A stretch of DNA of 64,000 nucleotides, taken from Nitrosomonas sp. (lineage in GTDB: Bacteria > Pseudomonadota > Gammaproteobacteria > Burkholderiales > Nitrosomonadaceae). The stretch is taken from contig JALDQW010000001.1 in the NCBI GenBank assembly GCA_031316255.1, positions 1,703,485-1,767,484 of the forward strand, in the 5' to 3' direction. The notes below the pieces were generated by a model. It did not search any database and was not told the origin of the DNA. It worked only from the letters and a program-made list of their open reading frames with translations. The stretch's first letter is position 1. Each line of letters starts with the position of its first letter. Below, one piece after another: positions 55,455 through 64,000 of this stretch. Both the position numbers and the translations under genes were made by a program.

Positions 55455-56735
55455 CTAAAGCCGCCAGACATGAAACCCCGCTTCTTGAAATGCTGATTGG
55501 CTGAATTTTGATTTAACATCGATAAAACATCCATTCTCGACGATTTTAGCTTGTATGTCAGGTATTGTTTTCATTAAAAAATCTACATGTGATACGGCAA
55601 TAATCATGGCCTCGGCACGGGGCAGGTTTTCCCATGTTTCAAGCGTTATACCATATTCATGTAATGCTTCATCCGTGTCGGTTACCGGATCGCACACATG
55701 AACCTCTACGCCGTAATCTTCCAATTCACGAATGACATCGATCACTTTTGAATTTCTCAAGTCGGGACAATTTTCCTTAAAAGTCAGGCCAAGAATATTC
55801 ACTTTGGCGTCCCGTACATTAAATCCCGCTTTAATGATCTGTTTGATTGTCTGCTCTGCGACATATTTGGCCATATTGTCATTGATGCGTCGGCCGGCCA
55901 GAATTACCTGTGGCATATATCCGATCATCTCAGCCTTGTGCGTCAGATAGTAGGGGTCAACGCCGATACAATGACCGCCGACAAGCCCCGGGCGAAACGG
56001 GAGAAAATTCCATTTGGTTCCCGCAGCTTCCAGAATGTCCAAGGTATCGATGCCGAGTTTGTCAAAAATCATCGCCAGTTCATTCATCAGTGCAATGTTT
56101 AAATCCCGTTGTGTATTCTCGATAACCTTTGCCGCTTCAGCAACTTTTATACTGGCGGCACGATATACGCCTGCAGTCACAACGCTTTCATACAATTGTG
56201 CGACTTTTTCCAGCGCGTTTTCATTATCGCCCGATACAACCTTGATAATAGTTGTGAGTGTATGTTGTTTATCGCCCGGGTTGATACGTTCCGGAGAGTA
56301 ACCGACATTAAAATCCTGTTTCCACTTGAGGCCGGAAAATTTTTCCAGAACCGGAATACAGACTTCTTCTGTCGCGCCTGGGTAGACTGTTGATTCATAG
56401 ATAACAATGGCGCCGCGCTTCATGTTTTTGCCTACCGTTTCGCTTGCACCGACCAAAGGACTGAAATCCGGTTGATGCGCCTGGTCGACAGGTGTCGGTA
56501 CGGCGACCACAATATAATCGGCCTGGGACAAATCAGCGGCATCTGTCGTAAAAAAAAGCTGGTTTGCTTGTTTTAAATCTTCGGTTGATACTTCGCCTGT
56601 TGGATCAATGTGTTGTCGATAAAGCTGAATTTTGCTGGTGGATAAATCATACCCAATCGTTTGTCGATTCTTTCCAAATTCAACGGCGAGTGGCAATCCA
56701 ACATATCCCAGTCCTACCACAGCAACTATATCCAT
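55455..56735 (-). CDS. UDP-N-acetyl-hexosamine 6-dehydrogenase, WbpO/TviB-like
   Basis: 426 residues of the UDP-glucose/GDP-mannose dehydrogenase family, which oxidises a sugar C6 hydroxyl to a carboxylate with two NAD. The N-terminal [15 protein letters not shown] binds [22 protein letters not shown] is followed by the catalytic cysteine in [17 protein letters not shown] (near residue 257). [18 protein letters not shown] begins the C-terminal domain. It is the first gene of the epimerase pair, divergent from the TPR lipoprotein. TviB-like rather than Ugd-like is judged from the epimerase partner and the sequence. Confidence 0.88.
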   Translation of the reverse strand: MDIVAVVGLGYVGLPLAVEFGKNRQTIGYDLSTSKIQLYRQHIDPTGEVSTEDLKQANQLFFTTDAADLSQADYIVVAVPTPVDQAHQPDFSPLVGASETVGKNMKRGAIVIYESTVYPGATEEVCIPVLEKFSGLKWKQDFNVGYSPERINPGDKQHTLTTIIKVVSGDNENALEKVAQLYESVVTAGVYRAASIKVAEAAKVIENTQRDLNIALMNELAMIFDKLGIDTLDILEAAGTKWNFLPFRPGLVGGHCIGVDPYYLTHKAEMIGYMPQVILAGRRINDNMAKYVAEQTIKQIIKAGFNVRDAKVNILGLTFKENCPDLRNSKVIDVIRELEDYGVEVHVCDPVTDTDEALHEYGITLETWENLPRAEAMIIAVSHVDFLMKTIPDIQAKIVENGCFIDVKSKFSQSAFQEAGFHVWRL

Positions 56736-57016
56736 GATTTCTTCTCCAATTTAACGCACTTTTTTAACTTAAGATGAAGTAGGTAATATAACGGTTTTAT
56801 AATAAATTGATATTGTACTTTAGCGTAATGCATAGCGCTTCATAGCGTCTTACCAGTGGAAACAAAAAATCAATCACTCAAACTAAGCCCTATTTGGTGT
56901 CCAAATGTCCAAACATGTCAATCCGTAATATGCTATAAATAACGACATCAATAAACAATGTCTTTTTCTCAGAAAGATCAAACGGTTTTGCAGCAATGAC
57001 AAATCGGAGGGCCCAT
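56736..57016. promoter_or_regulatory. Divergent intergenic region, dehydrogenase/TPR lipoprotein
   Basis: Leftward dehydrogenase and rightward TPR-lipoprotein promoters should both lie here. GGAGG sits seven bases before the ATG at 57017. No extra gene is seen. Confidence 0.35.
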
Positions 57017-59815
57017 ATGCATAACTTCTATTCTCGTGTCTTAAAAAAATACTGGTTGACCTGCTCAAAACCAGTTGCAATTTTCGTACTGCTTGCGATT
57101 GGTTTAACAGCATGCGGGGAAACCAAAGATACTGAAACCTTGATCACAGAAGCTATAGAGTACCAGAAAAAAGGGAATGATAACGCAGCGATTATTCAGT
57201 TAAAAAATGCTGTTCAGCAAGAACCTAATAATGGCAGGGCGCGTTTTTTGCTCGGGACTCTTTACAAAGACAGCAATGATTTATTGTCTGCGGAAAAAGA
57301 ACTGGACAGGGCTCTGGATTTAGGGGTGGACGGGAATAAAGTATTACCTGTCCTGGGTCAGGTATTATTTGATTTAGGTAAGTTTCAGTATTTGATCGAT
57401 TTGTCAGAAAAATATGCCGACAATAGTCCGGTGGAAATCCAGATCTTACGCGGCAGGGCGTTGCTTGCTGTGGGCAGGAATGAAGAATCCAAGGCTCTAC
57501 TCGATAAAATACTCGAAGAAAACCCGAATTCCCCGGAAGTTTTAATCGGATTGGCGCAACATGCATGGTCTGAAAATGACTTGGATTCAGCGAATCAACT
57601 CGCGAACAAAGCAGTTGAAATGAATCCGGAGAATGTTATGGCCTTGTTGTTTAAAGCGAATCTGCTGCAGGCCCAAAACAAGCCAGAGCAGGCGCTAGAT
57701 ACGTTTGAGCAGGTTATCCGGTTGGCGCCTGACAATATCGGAGCGCACAATGGCAAGATCACGCTGGAAATTGCTTTGCGTAAATTTGACGATGCAAGAA
57801 ACAGCATAATGCGCGCACGCGAAATCGCACCTAACAGCTTATCGCTTAGCTATTCACAGGCAGCCCTGGATTTTAATGATGGGAAACATGCTGAGGCGCT
57901 GGCTACCATCCAGACAGTACTCAGAAGCGCGCCAGACCATCTGCCCAGTATACTGCTGGCTGGCACCATTCAGCTTGCACTCGGTTCTTTGATACAGGCA
58001 GAACAAAATCTGGAGCAATATTTAGAAAAAATTCCAGGAAATATCCATGCACGCAAGTTACTGATTGGTACATTATTAGGGCGAAACAAAACGCAACAAG
58101 CCATAAGAGTCCTGGAACCCGTTTTGCCGTATGCGCAAAACGATGTTCGGTTGTTGACACTTGCAGGTGAAACGTATATGCGGTCCGGGGATTTTGCCAA
58201 GGCTTCTGAGTATTTCGAGAGAGCCAATGAGCTCTTGCCCGATAATGCGGCATTGCATACTGCTCTGGGCATGAGTATGCTGGCAAGGGGAGATCGCGAA
58301 CACGGCATTGCAGAACTTGAGCTCGCTGTAGATTTGGATAAAAATTCTTCCAGGGCAAGTATTCTACTTGTACTCGCGCACTTCCGTTCAAATGAATTCA
58401 ATAAGGCTTTGCCTATAATCAAAGAGTTAGAAGCAAAAGATTTGCAGAATCCACTTTTCAGGAATCTGAAAGGTCTTGCCTATATGGGTCTGAATGATTT
58501 TGCCCAGGCCCGTGTTAGTCTTAACCAGGCGCTTTCGCTGCAACCAGACTTTTTTCCTGCAATCTCGAATCTGGCTCGTCTGGATATACAAGAACAAAAA
58601 CCGGATGTGGCGAGAAAACGTTTCGAAGCCATACTCAATAAGGACGACAAACATATTCAGGCCATGCATGCGCTTGCTGAACTGGCGCTCGTGCAAGGTA
58701 ATGTAGACGATGCGACAAAATGGTTTGAACAGGCCAGTAATAAAAATCCGAATGCGCTTGAGCCCGCGTTAATATTGTCTGCGCATTATCTGCGCTTCAA
58801 CGATAAAGAAAAAGCGCTTTTACTTGCACGCAAACTTAATGGAACACACCCGAATGAGCCGCGTGTGCTTGAGCTTCTCGGCCAAGTACAGCTTGCACAT
58901 AACAATCACGCTGCAGCTTTGGATAGCTTTGAACGGTTAGCTGCCAGAATGCCTGAATCGGCGTTGGTGCAATTAAAGATCGCCGAGATTCATGCTGAAA
59001 TGAAGGATTATGAGGGTGCATCCTCAGCGTTAAGAAGGGCGTTGCATATTAATCCTAATTTTGTTGAAGCCAAAGTGGCGCAGGCAAGATTAGCTATAAT
59101 CGAACAGAAAGAACATGAGGCAATGTCAATTGCACATAGAATTCAGCAAGAGCACGCTGACCAGTCGGTTGGTTACGAAGTGGAAGGTGACGTGCTGATG
59201 AGGCAACAGAAACCTGAAATGGCCGTCAAGGTGTATGAGAAAGCATTTTCAATCAAGCAAACAAGTCCGCTTGCTATTAAAATGCATTCAGCCCTGAGCC
59301 AGGCTGGAAACGATGCGAAAGCAAATGCGCATATTACACAGTGGTTATCAAACAATCCTAATGACAGTGCAACGCGTTTATATCTTGCGAATAATTATCT
59401 TTCCAAAAAACACTATGAAAAAGCCACTAAAGAGTACGAAGCCATAGTGCAAGAAAACCCGAGACATATCATGTCTCTGAACAATTTGGCATGGCTTTAT
59501 CAAAATAATAAAGATCCACGCGCGTTAGAATACGCAGAAAAGGCCTATAAAATAGCGCCAGAATTGCCTGCGATCATGGATACACTCGGTTGGATTCTTG
59601 TGGAAAAAGGCGAGATTGAACGTGCATTGCCATTGCTTGGAAGTGCTGCATCGAAGGAGTCTAATAATGCCACGATACAGTATCACTACGCCTATGCCTT
59701 GATAAAATCCGGCAATCCGACGCAAGCAAAACAAATTCTGAGCGTAATTACTGCACCAGATTCGGATTTCCCTGAAATCAATGCAGCCAGGGAGCTGTTG
59801 AAACAAGTGCAATAA
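57017..59815 (+). CDS. prsT: TPR-repeat lipoprotein of the PEP-CTERM/exosortase system
   Basis: 932 residues from the ATG at 57017, which has GGAGG; an in-frame ATG at 56996 is less well placed. A lipoprotein signal ends in IGLTAC. The rest is a continuous run of tetratricopeptide repeats, for example DNAAIIQLKNAVQQEPNNG and VMALLFKANLLQAQNKPEQA. Length, signal and opening match PrsT (TIGR02917), which is found with exosortase and EPS genes and is thought to act at the outer membrane in EPS secretion or protein sorting. No exosortase is in the window; the TviB/TviC-like pair is next door. Confidence 0.82.
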   Translation: MHNFYSRVLKKYWLTCSKPVAIFVLLAIGLTACGETKDTETLITEAIEYQKKGNDNAAIIQLKNAVQQEPNNGRARFLLGTLYKDSNDLLSAEKELDRALDLGVDGNKVLPVLGQVLFDLGKFQYLIDLSEKYADNSPVEIQILRGRALLAVGRNEESKALLDKILEENPNSPEVLIGLAQHAWSENDLDSANQLANKAVEMNPENVMALLFKANLLQAQNKPEQALDTFEQVIRLAPDNIGAHNGKITLEIALRKFDDARNSIMRAREIAPNSLSLSYSQAALDFNDGKHAEALATIQTVLRSAPDHLPSILLAGTIQLALGSLIQAEQNLEQYLEKIPGNIHARKLLIGTLLGRNKTQQAIRVLEPVLPYAQNDVRLLTLAGETYMRSGDFAKASEYFERANELLPDNAALHTALGMSMLARGDREHGIAELELAVDLDKNSSRASILLVLAHFRSNEFNKALPIIKELEAKDLQNPLFRNLKGLAYMGLNDFAQARVSLNQALSLQPDFFPAISNLARLDIQEQKPDVARKRFEAILNKDDKHIQAMHALAELALVQGNVDDATKWFEQASNKNPNALEPALILSAHYLRFNDKEKALLLARKLNGTHPNEPRVLELLGQVQLAHNNHAAALDSFERLAARMPESALVQLKIAEIHAEMKDYEGASSALRRALHINPNFVEAKVAQARLAIIEQKEHEAMSIAHRIQQEHADQSVGYEVEGDVLMRQQKPEMAVKVYEKAFSIKQTSPLAIKMHSALSQAGNDAKANAHITQWLSNNPNDSATRLYLANNYLSKKHYEKATKEYEAIVQENPRHIMSLNNLAWLYQNNKDPRALEYAEKAYKIAPELPAIMDTLGWILVEKGEIERALPLLGSAASKESNNATIQYHYAYALIKSGNPTQAKQILSVITAPDSDFPEINAARELLKQVQ

Positions 59816-60109
59816 TACTAGGGGCTGTTCTCAATTAGTGAACTGTTAACTAAAACAGGAGCCGAATAAGCTGCGCTTCGCATTGGAGATGTGTCGTGTC
59901 TTTATTCGGTTCTATTGTCAGGTACGAGCGTTACCGTGGCATCCTGCAATTGCGTTGCAGTATTTAAAAAAGGGGATATTCTTTTTTGTGTGCTGCGCCT
60001 TGTTGCATAACGCCGCGGTAGCTCTTATAGTCTTCTACCCGGCAATATCAGATGGGTAGTGTTTTAAAAATCGCTTTGCAACGACTTGCGAGTGGTTTTT
60101 TCAGTATGT
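59816..60109. other. Intergenic stretch, possible mobile-element end
   Basis: The first bases read GGGGCTGTTCTCAATTAG, an end-like sequence, and GAGCCGAATAA near 59862 pairs with TTATTCGGTTC near 59901. Neither is assigned to a named element. No gene is seen. Confidence 0.25.
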
Positions 60110-60352
60110 TCAGTTTTTTTTCGACCATTCTTCCGGCGTAAAGGTTTTCATTGATAATGCATGTATTTCCTGTTTCATCTTGTCGCCAAGCGCCTGATAA
60201 ACAAGCTGGTGTTGTTGAATCATACGTTTACCCCTGAATTCGGCGCTGACTATAACTGCCTGAAAATGATGCCCATCGTCACCTTCAACCTGTACCAATT
60301 CGCATGGCAAGGACGCTTCGATATAGTTTCTGATAGTTTCTGCAGTAATCAT
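60110..60352 (-). CDS. BolA-family protein (IbaG-like)
   Basis: 80 residues with the BolA fold: IRNYIEASLPCELVQVEGDD, the HHFQAVIVSAEF beta strand and the conserved RMIQQHQLVYQALGDKM helix. Short IbaG-like proteins bind glutaredoxin-linked Fe-S clusters and influence acid or envelope stress. It is a single-gene unit here, with no toluene-tolerance (mla) genes next to it. Confidence 0.88.
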   Translation of the reverse strand: MITAETIRNYIEASLPCELVQVEGDDGHHFQAVIVSAEFRGKRMIQQHQLVYQALGDKMKQEIHALSMKTFTPEEWSKKN

Positions 60353-60776
60353 TCTTCTTCTCTTTCATAAATTTATTTTCGTAATCAAAAAACCATTTCA
60401 TATTATTTTTATTTTGCAGTCTGTCACGATAATCGTAACAGCGCAAATCTATTGTAAAGAATTATGTTGATTTGGAAATGGATAATCTGTTTTCAAGTTA
60501 ATCTTCATATGGTTAAATCCATATTTCCCATGAGATAAATTCCCAATGGAAGCCAATAGAATAAGCTGTTAGAAACAAACGTTTTTTGCTAACTCTCGAT
60601 TGTTTAGATGTGCACTTTATTCTTTATGACTCAATTGCAAGTCCTGATGGGCTGTGAAAATGTTGCCAAGATATTGTTTGAAAGGAAATGCATGTGAAAA
60701 ATATAGTTCATACACGATTAATCAAGGTTCTTGATCAATTATTATCAGAAGCAGTGAAAATTTTCAACAGACTGCC
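60353..60776. other. Intergenic stretch upstream of the metalloprotease
   Basis: AT-rich DNA, presumed to hold promoters of the BolA-family gene (leftward) and the metalloprotease. An open frame at 60688-60870 has AAAGGA upstream but no recognisable domain and overlaps the protease start out of frame. Confidence 0.3.
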
Positions 60777-61556
60777 ATGCAACAATACCGTATTTCTGGT
60801 TCTAACGAATTTCAAGTACAGAAGAAACCACCGCGACTATCTTTTTTCTGGTTTGCATTATTTGCTTTGACAGTGCTTGACGATGTGCGGGGAGAATCTG
60901 TCGTTTCCGTCCCGGTGCGGTTTCATATCGTCACTGACCTGAATATGCAGAAAAACGGATTGCAAATGCGCAACTGGGTTAGCAGTTACGATATCGAGCA
61001 CGTTGTCATACCCGAAGTTAACCGGATATGGCGCAAGGCAGGGATATCGTTCGAATTGGAGCGCATTCTGCATAGCCGATCACTCAATCCAACTGAAAAG
61101 GCGAGGCTTCTTGGTGATGTCGTACAATCCCGTCGTGACAGCCGTGGCAAATCAGATCCTCGTCGAATTAAAAAATTAAACAAGTTAATTAACCAGGATA
61201 ATCATAACCCGGATGCAATTAATATTTATCTGGTGCCTTATCTGGGTGAAAAATCCCAAGGTAATGCAAAACCGAAACGCCGACGCATTCTAATCGGTCA
61301 GTGGACAGATAAAGCATCCAGAGCAGAAAGCCCACCCGAAAAATTTCAATTAACAGAAGCATCGCCTTTCAGAAAAGGCTCTTTAAGCCGAACGATTGCA
61401 CATGAGATAGGCCATGTGCTGGGCTTAAAACATCCCGATAAGAACACACAGACTACATATGGTTTATTAATGGGTGGTAAAAAAGCAGGTTATGATTTGA
61501 CCCGAGAGGAAATTCAAATTTCCCGTGAAAGAGCAATTGATTTGTTGGGATATTAG
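60777..61556 (+). CDS. Exported metzincin (matrixin-like) zinc metalloprotease
   Basis: 259 residues. After a basic N-terminus a hydrophobic signal (LSFFWFALFALTVL) leads to VRGES. The catalytic zinc motif HEIGHVLGLKH at His209, Glu210, His213, His219 is the full HExxHxxGxxH. GLLMGGKKAG follows and could supply the Met-turn. A basic Lys/Arg-rich linker fills residues 115-190. The ATG at 60777 lacks a good ribosome site, but a stop just upstream leaves no better start. Secreted peptidase, target unknown. Confidence 0.7.
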   Translation: MQQYRISGSNEFQVQKKPPRLSFFWFALFALTVLDDVRGESVVSVPVRFHIVTDLNMQKNGLQMRNWVSSYDIEHVVIPEVNRIWRKAGISFELERILHSRSLNPTEKARLLGDVVQSRRDSRGKSDPRRIKKLNKLINQDNHNPDAINIYLVPYLGEKSQGNAKPKRRRILIGQWTDKASRAESPPEKFQLTEASPFRKGSLSRTIAHEIGHVLGLKHPDKNTQTTYGLLMGGKKAGYDLTREEIQISRERAIDLLGY

Positions 61557-61862
61557 GAGCTGTTTCATTAACTGTGTAATTGTTTATCACTAGTTTTTTT
61601 ATGGCTAGACTAACTGCATCAGGTCCAAGGACTTAATGTGTTATCAAATCACTCAATCACTGCTTGTTTGATTATCCGATGTAACTCTGTTTTATAATAA
61701 CTGGGCATTCTTACGTTTATTGCGTTCAACGCGTTTAAGTCTTGAAACATGGTTATTAAATTTACGGGAGTTCGTACGAGCTCGGGGACAGGTCTAGAAT
61801 TATTGCCTAAGCTCCTATTTCGTCTCCAGGATACTAAAAATTGTCATGAAATGCCGTTGTCA
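61557..61862. other. Intergenic stretch with repeat-like fragments
   Basis: GGAGCTGTTTCATTAACTG just after the protease stop resembles the IS256-type end near 29031 in part. GGGGACAGGTC at 61784-61794 is the inverse of a motif repeated at 36915 and 36938. No gene is seen. Confidence 0.3.
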
Positions 61863-62060
61863 TCAAGCCGCAATTCCGGCTAAAGTCAGCTGCTGAATAT
61901 CAGTTCGCATACTCGCATGCTCTACCGTAATGGCAACGATATTACCCTGTGAATCAACATTAAGTGGGGTGTTCTCATCCTGTTCCTTGGTCTCTTCGAT
62001 ATCAGCCGTTTTGAATTCAATGTAGAGCGTGTCGGTATCTTCAAAATAACAAATCTTCAT
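61863..62060 (-). CDS. DUF2283 protein
   Basis: 65 residues. The FEDTDTLYIEF start and the NVDSQGNIVAITVEHAS middle are the DUF2283 pattern of a small beta-rich protein. Such proteins often pair with a DUF4258 partner in toxin-antitoxin-like or HicA-like units; no partner is visible on either side. Function unknown. It is followed on the left by repeat-like DNA, and the M1-family peptidase ends 49 bases upstream. Confidence 0.75.
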   Translation of the reverse strand: MKICYFEDTDTLYIEFKTADIEETKEQDENTPLNVDSQGNIVAITVEHASMRTDIQQLTLAGIAA

Positions 62061-62108
62061 GGTTAAAATCGCCGGCCAAAAAAGTTCTGAATAACTGAGC
62101 TCAGTAAA

Positions 62109-64000
62109 CTAATCAACAGCAACCCGCTGCACCCTTACCGACCAAATTCCTCGATCCACTGCCTGCCGCCCTTCAAATACGATATAGCTCTGTCGTCCGT
62201 AATGTGGCAGGGGGCGTATGAGCGCTTCGAGTGCAGCATTATCCTGCGCGGAAACGATTGCCAGAGATGCGCCTTCCGGGCCGGTTAACGTCCAGGCTTG
62301 CGCGGTTCCTTTTTCGCTGACTTCGCTTGGTTTTGCCGACAGGTCTTTGGCTTCCAGCCAGGCGTTGACTTCTTGGTGCAGGCCGATCACCAAAGTCGGG
62401 ACGGTTGGAATGGGTTGATCGGCTGGCAGTATTTGCGGTTCTCTGCGTTGCAGTTTTTTGGCCAGCGTTGCGGCAATGTTTTTTGTTTCTTCGTTATCCG
62501 ATAATAAAACAGTTGCCGTGGTGGGGTTGACCATGATTTCGCGCAGGATCGGCGGGGCTTCGCCCGGGGCGAGTTGACGGAACAGGCGGATATCCGGATC
62601 GAGGATGACGGACTGTGCTTTATCCTCAAGATCGAGCGTGAAGGTTTGTTCAGTGTGTTGCAGGTCGAGCAGATGTGTTTCCTCGCCCGACTCGGTTTGC
62701 ACGGCGACCGGCACGCGTAACTGGTACGGCGGTTCGGATTGCGTCAACGTGATGTGCAAACGGTAACCGGCTTCAGAAGGCTCCTGTCTGGCTTCACGGA
62801 CGGACAAGTCCGGCGCACCCGCGCGGTGCAGCCATTGGTCGAAAAACGGCTGCAGGTCGCGCGCAGAAATGATTTCAAACGCCCTTTGCAGATGCGGCCA
62901 TGCCGTCACTTTAAAGCGCTGCATGCCCCAGATGCCTTGTATCGAGCGGTTAAACATATCTTCGCCAATCAGATCGCGCAGCATGAAAAAAAGCATGGCG
63001 GATTTATGGTAACCGACAATTTTCGAGGCTCCGTGCGTGCGTGAGGTAAATGCGATAAGCGGTTCATCCTGACCGGTTTCCAGCGCGGCAAAGTCGCGCA
63101 GCCAGCCAAGACGCATTTCGCGGGCTTCATCTTCGCCTTCCTGCTCCTTGTAAGCGTAATCGGCCATGAATGTCGTCAGCCCTTCCGACCAGTTGCCGCT
63201 TTTGTAGTCCGGGTACACCGCATTGCCCCACCAGTTGTGCAGCACTTCATGGCCGAGCGACGTGTCTTTGATAAACGGCAGTTGCAGCACATTGATGCCG
63301 AGATAGGTCAGCGTCGGCATGCCGAAACCGGTTGGCGTCGGGCTGGAAACAATGCTGAATTCGGTAAACGGATAAGCACCGATCCACGATTCGTACAGCT
63401 TGAAATAGCGCTTGACGGACTCCAGATAATCATTGGCCAGCGCGCCGATCTGTGGATGGAAGTAGGTGCGCAGTTGTATCGACTCACCCCTGACGCCCGT
63501 GTAATGATCCGTGGCGATTTTGTAAGGGCCGGCCATTAAATCAATGCCCGCGGCGGGATGGGTAAATTCAAAACGCGCCCGATATCCGGATTCGGTGTCG
63601 TGTTCTTCGACCAGACGCCCCGCCACCAGACCGCGCTGGCCTGGCGGCAATTCAACCTGCAACGTGTAATGGATCTGGCCATTTGTCACGCGCGGATACC
63701 AGTTCGACGCATCGGGCAAAAATGTCCCCGCTTCCCCGCTGACAGCAACCGGCCTGCCGAGCGTCTGTTCATGATCGAGCGTGTCGTCGAGCGGATGCAA
63801 CTGGCCGCGCCAGTGAATTTCGAGTTGATACGGTCGCAGTATTGCGTAAGGAATTTGCCAGACATGCGTCCGGCTTGCTGCATCTGTTTCCGGTGCAAAC
63901 GGCATTTCGTTGATTAACGCCTGGGTAACTTCAAAGCGCGCGTCAAGGATCAAAATATGATCGCGCGTCTTATTGAATGTGATAATGCCTTTCCCTTCCA
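62109..64000 (-). CDS. M1-family metallopeptidase, 5' end outside the window
   Basis: The frame is open to the last base of the window, so the N-terminus is missing; 630 residues are seen. The zinc site is in SLGHEVLHNWWGNAVY with the downstream Glu in NWSEGLTTFMADY, the HExxH(x18)E of gluzincins. An upstream GFGMPTLTYLG takes the place of the usual GAMEN exopeptidase motif, which suggests altered substrate choice. A beta-rich C-terminal region follows the catalytic part. A TTG at 63953 could be read as a start, but the upstream codons continue in frame without a stop. Confidence 0.85.
   Translation of the reverse strand, partial: EGKGIITFNKTRDHILILDARFEVTQALINEMPFAPETDAASRTHVWQIPYAILRPYQLEIHWRGQLHPLDDTLDHEQTLGRPVAVSGEAGTFLPDASNWYPRVTNGQIHYTLQVELPPGQRGLVAGRLVEEHDTESGYRARFEFTHPAAGIDLMAGPYKIATDHYTGVRGESIQLRTYFHPQIGALANDYLESVKRYFKLYESWIGAYPFTEFSIVSSPTPTGFGMPTLTYLGINVLQLPFIKDTSLGHEVLHNWWGNAVYPDYKSGNWSEGLTTFMADYAYKEQEGEDEAREMRLGWLRDFAALETGQDEPLIAFTSRTHGASKIVGYHKSAMLFFMLRDLIGEDMFNRSIQGIWGMQRFKVTAWPHLQRAFEIISARDLQPFFDQWLHRAGAPDLSVREARQEPSEAGYRLHITLTQSEPPYQLRVPVAVQTESGEETHLLDLQHTEQTFTLDLEDKAQSVILDPDIRLFRQLAPGEAPPILREIMVNPTTATVLLSDNEETKNIAATLAKKLQRREPQILPADQPIPTVPTLVIGLHQEVNAWLEAKDLSAKPSEVSEKGTAQAWTLTGPEGASLAIVSAQDNAALEALIRPLPHYGRQSYIVFEGRQAVDRGIWSVRVQRVAVD

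Noticed and set aside
60688..60870. A 60-codon frame with AAAGGA just before the metalloprotease
   Set aside because: It overlaps the protease start out of frame and has no recognisable domain; not enough to call a gene.
61554..61590. An IS256-type end after the metalloprotease
   Set aside because: Only about two thirds of the bases match the end near 29031 and no second end or transposase is seen; mentioned only as repeat-like DNA.

Overview
The window looks like a chromosome segment of a Gram-negative proteobacterium, most likely a betaproteobacterium close to Nitrosomonas (Nitrosomonadaceae). This is inferred from the gene mix: a hopanoid-modification set (hpnH-hpnB-hpnM-hpnN), a RegB/RegA redox two-component pair, a PEP-CTERM system TPR lipoprotein, a purM-purN-DUF3108 block and a type I-beta DAHP synthase. 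There is no rRNA or tRNA gene to settle the taxonomy and I see no CRISPR array.

Layout. 1-3.5 kb (minus): the end of an operon encoding a fatty acyl-AMP ligase, an NAD-dependent reductase, an acyl carrier protein and the N-terminal part of a serine palmitoyltransferase-like enzyme. This set matches the bacterial sphingolipid synthesis cluster. 3.9-12 kb: an NDH-2-like flavoprotein, a peptidoglycan-binding lipoprotein and the hopanoid genes. 12-28 kb: housekeeping genes (RsmB-family methyltransferase, purN, purM, pyrF, rapA, regB/regA, a ClC chloride protein, DAHP synthase, ispH, thiO), interrupted by a 141-bp MITE-like element at 21.6 kb. 29-37.4 kb: an accessory region with decayed transposon and RTX fragments, a frameshifted CrtI-like oxidoreductase, a DevBCA-type exporter, an AAA+/DUF4143 ATPase and a mosaic of REP-like repeats. 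37.4-45 kb: an HD-GYP protein and a surface-glycan cluster (a NeuB-type synthase, a NeuA-KdsC fusion, two GT-B-like proteins and a phospholipase-D-fold protein). 45-48 kb: agmatinase and arginine decarboxylase (putrescine synthesis). 49-54 kb: hrpA, a GST and djlA. 54-60 kb: UDP-sugar epimerase and dehydrogenase (TviC/TviB-like), divergent from the PrsT-like TPR lipoprotein. 60-64 kb: a BolA protein, an exported metzincin, a DUF2283 protein and a 5'-truncated M1-family peptidase.

The common theme is the cell envelope: two uncommon lipid classes (sphingolipid-like and hopanoid), a possible glycolipid exporter, a nonulosonic-acid surface glycan and exopolysaccharide precursor enzymes. Two small ORFs of 34 and 39 codons, a leftward open frame at each window edge and several transposon remnants are annotated in addition to the long ORFs. 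All assignments come from reading motifs by eye; no database search was run.
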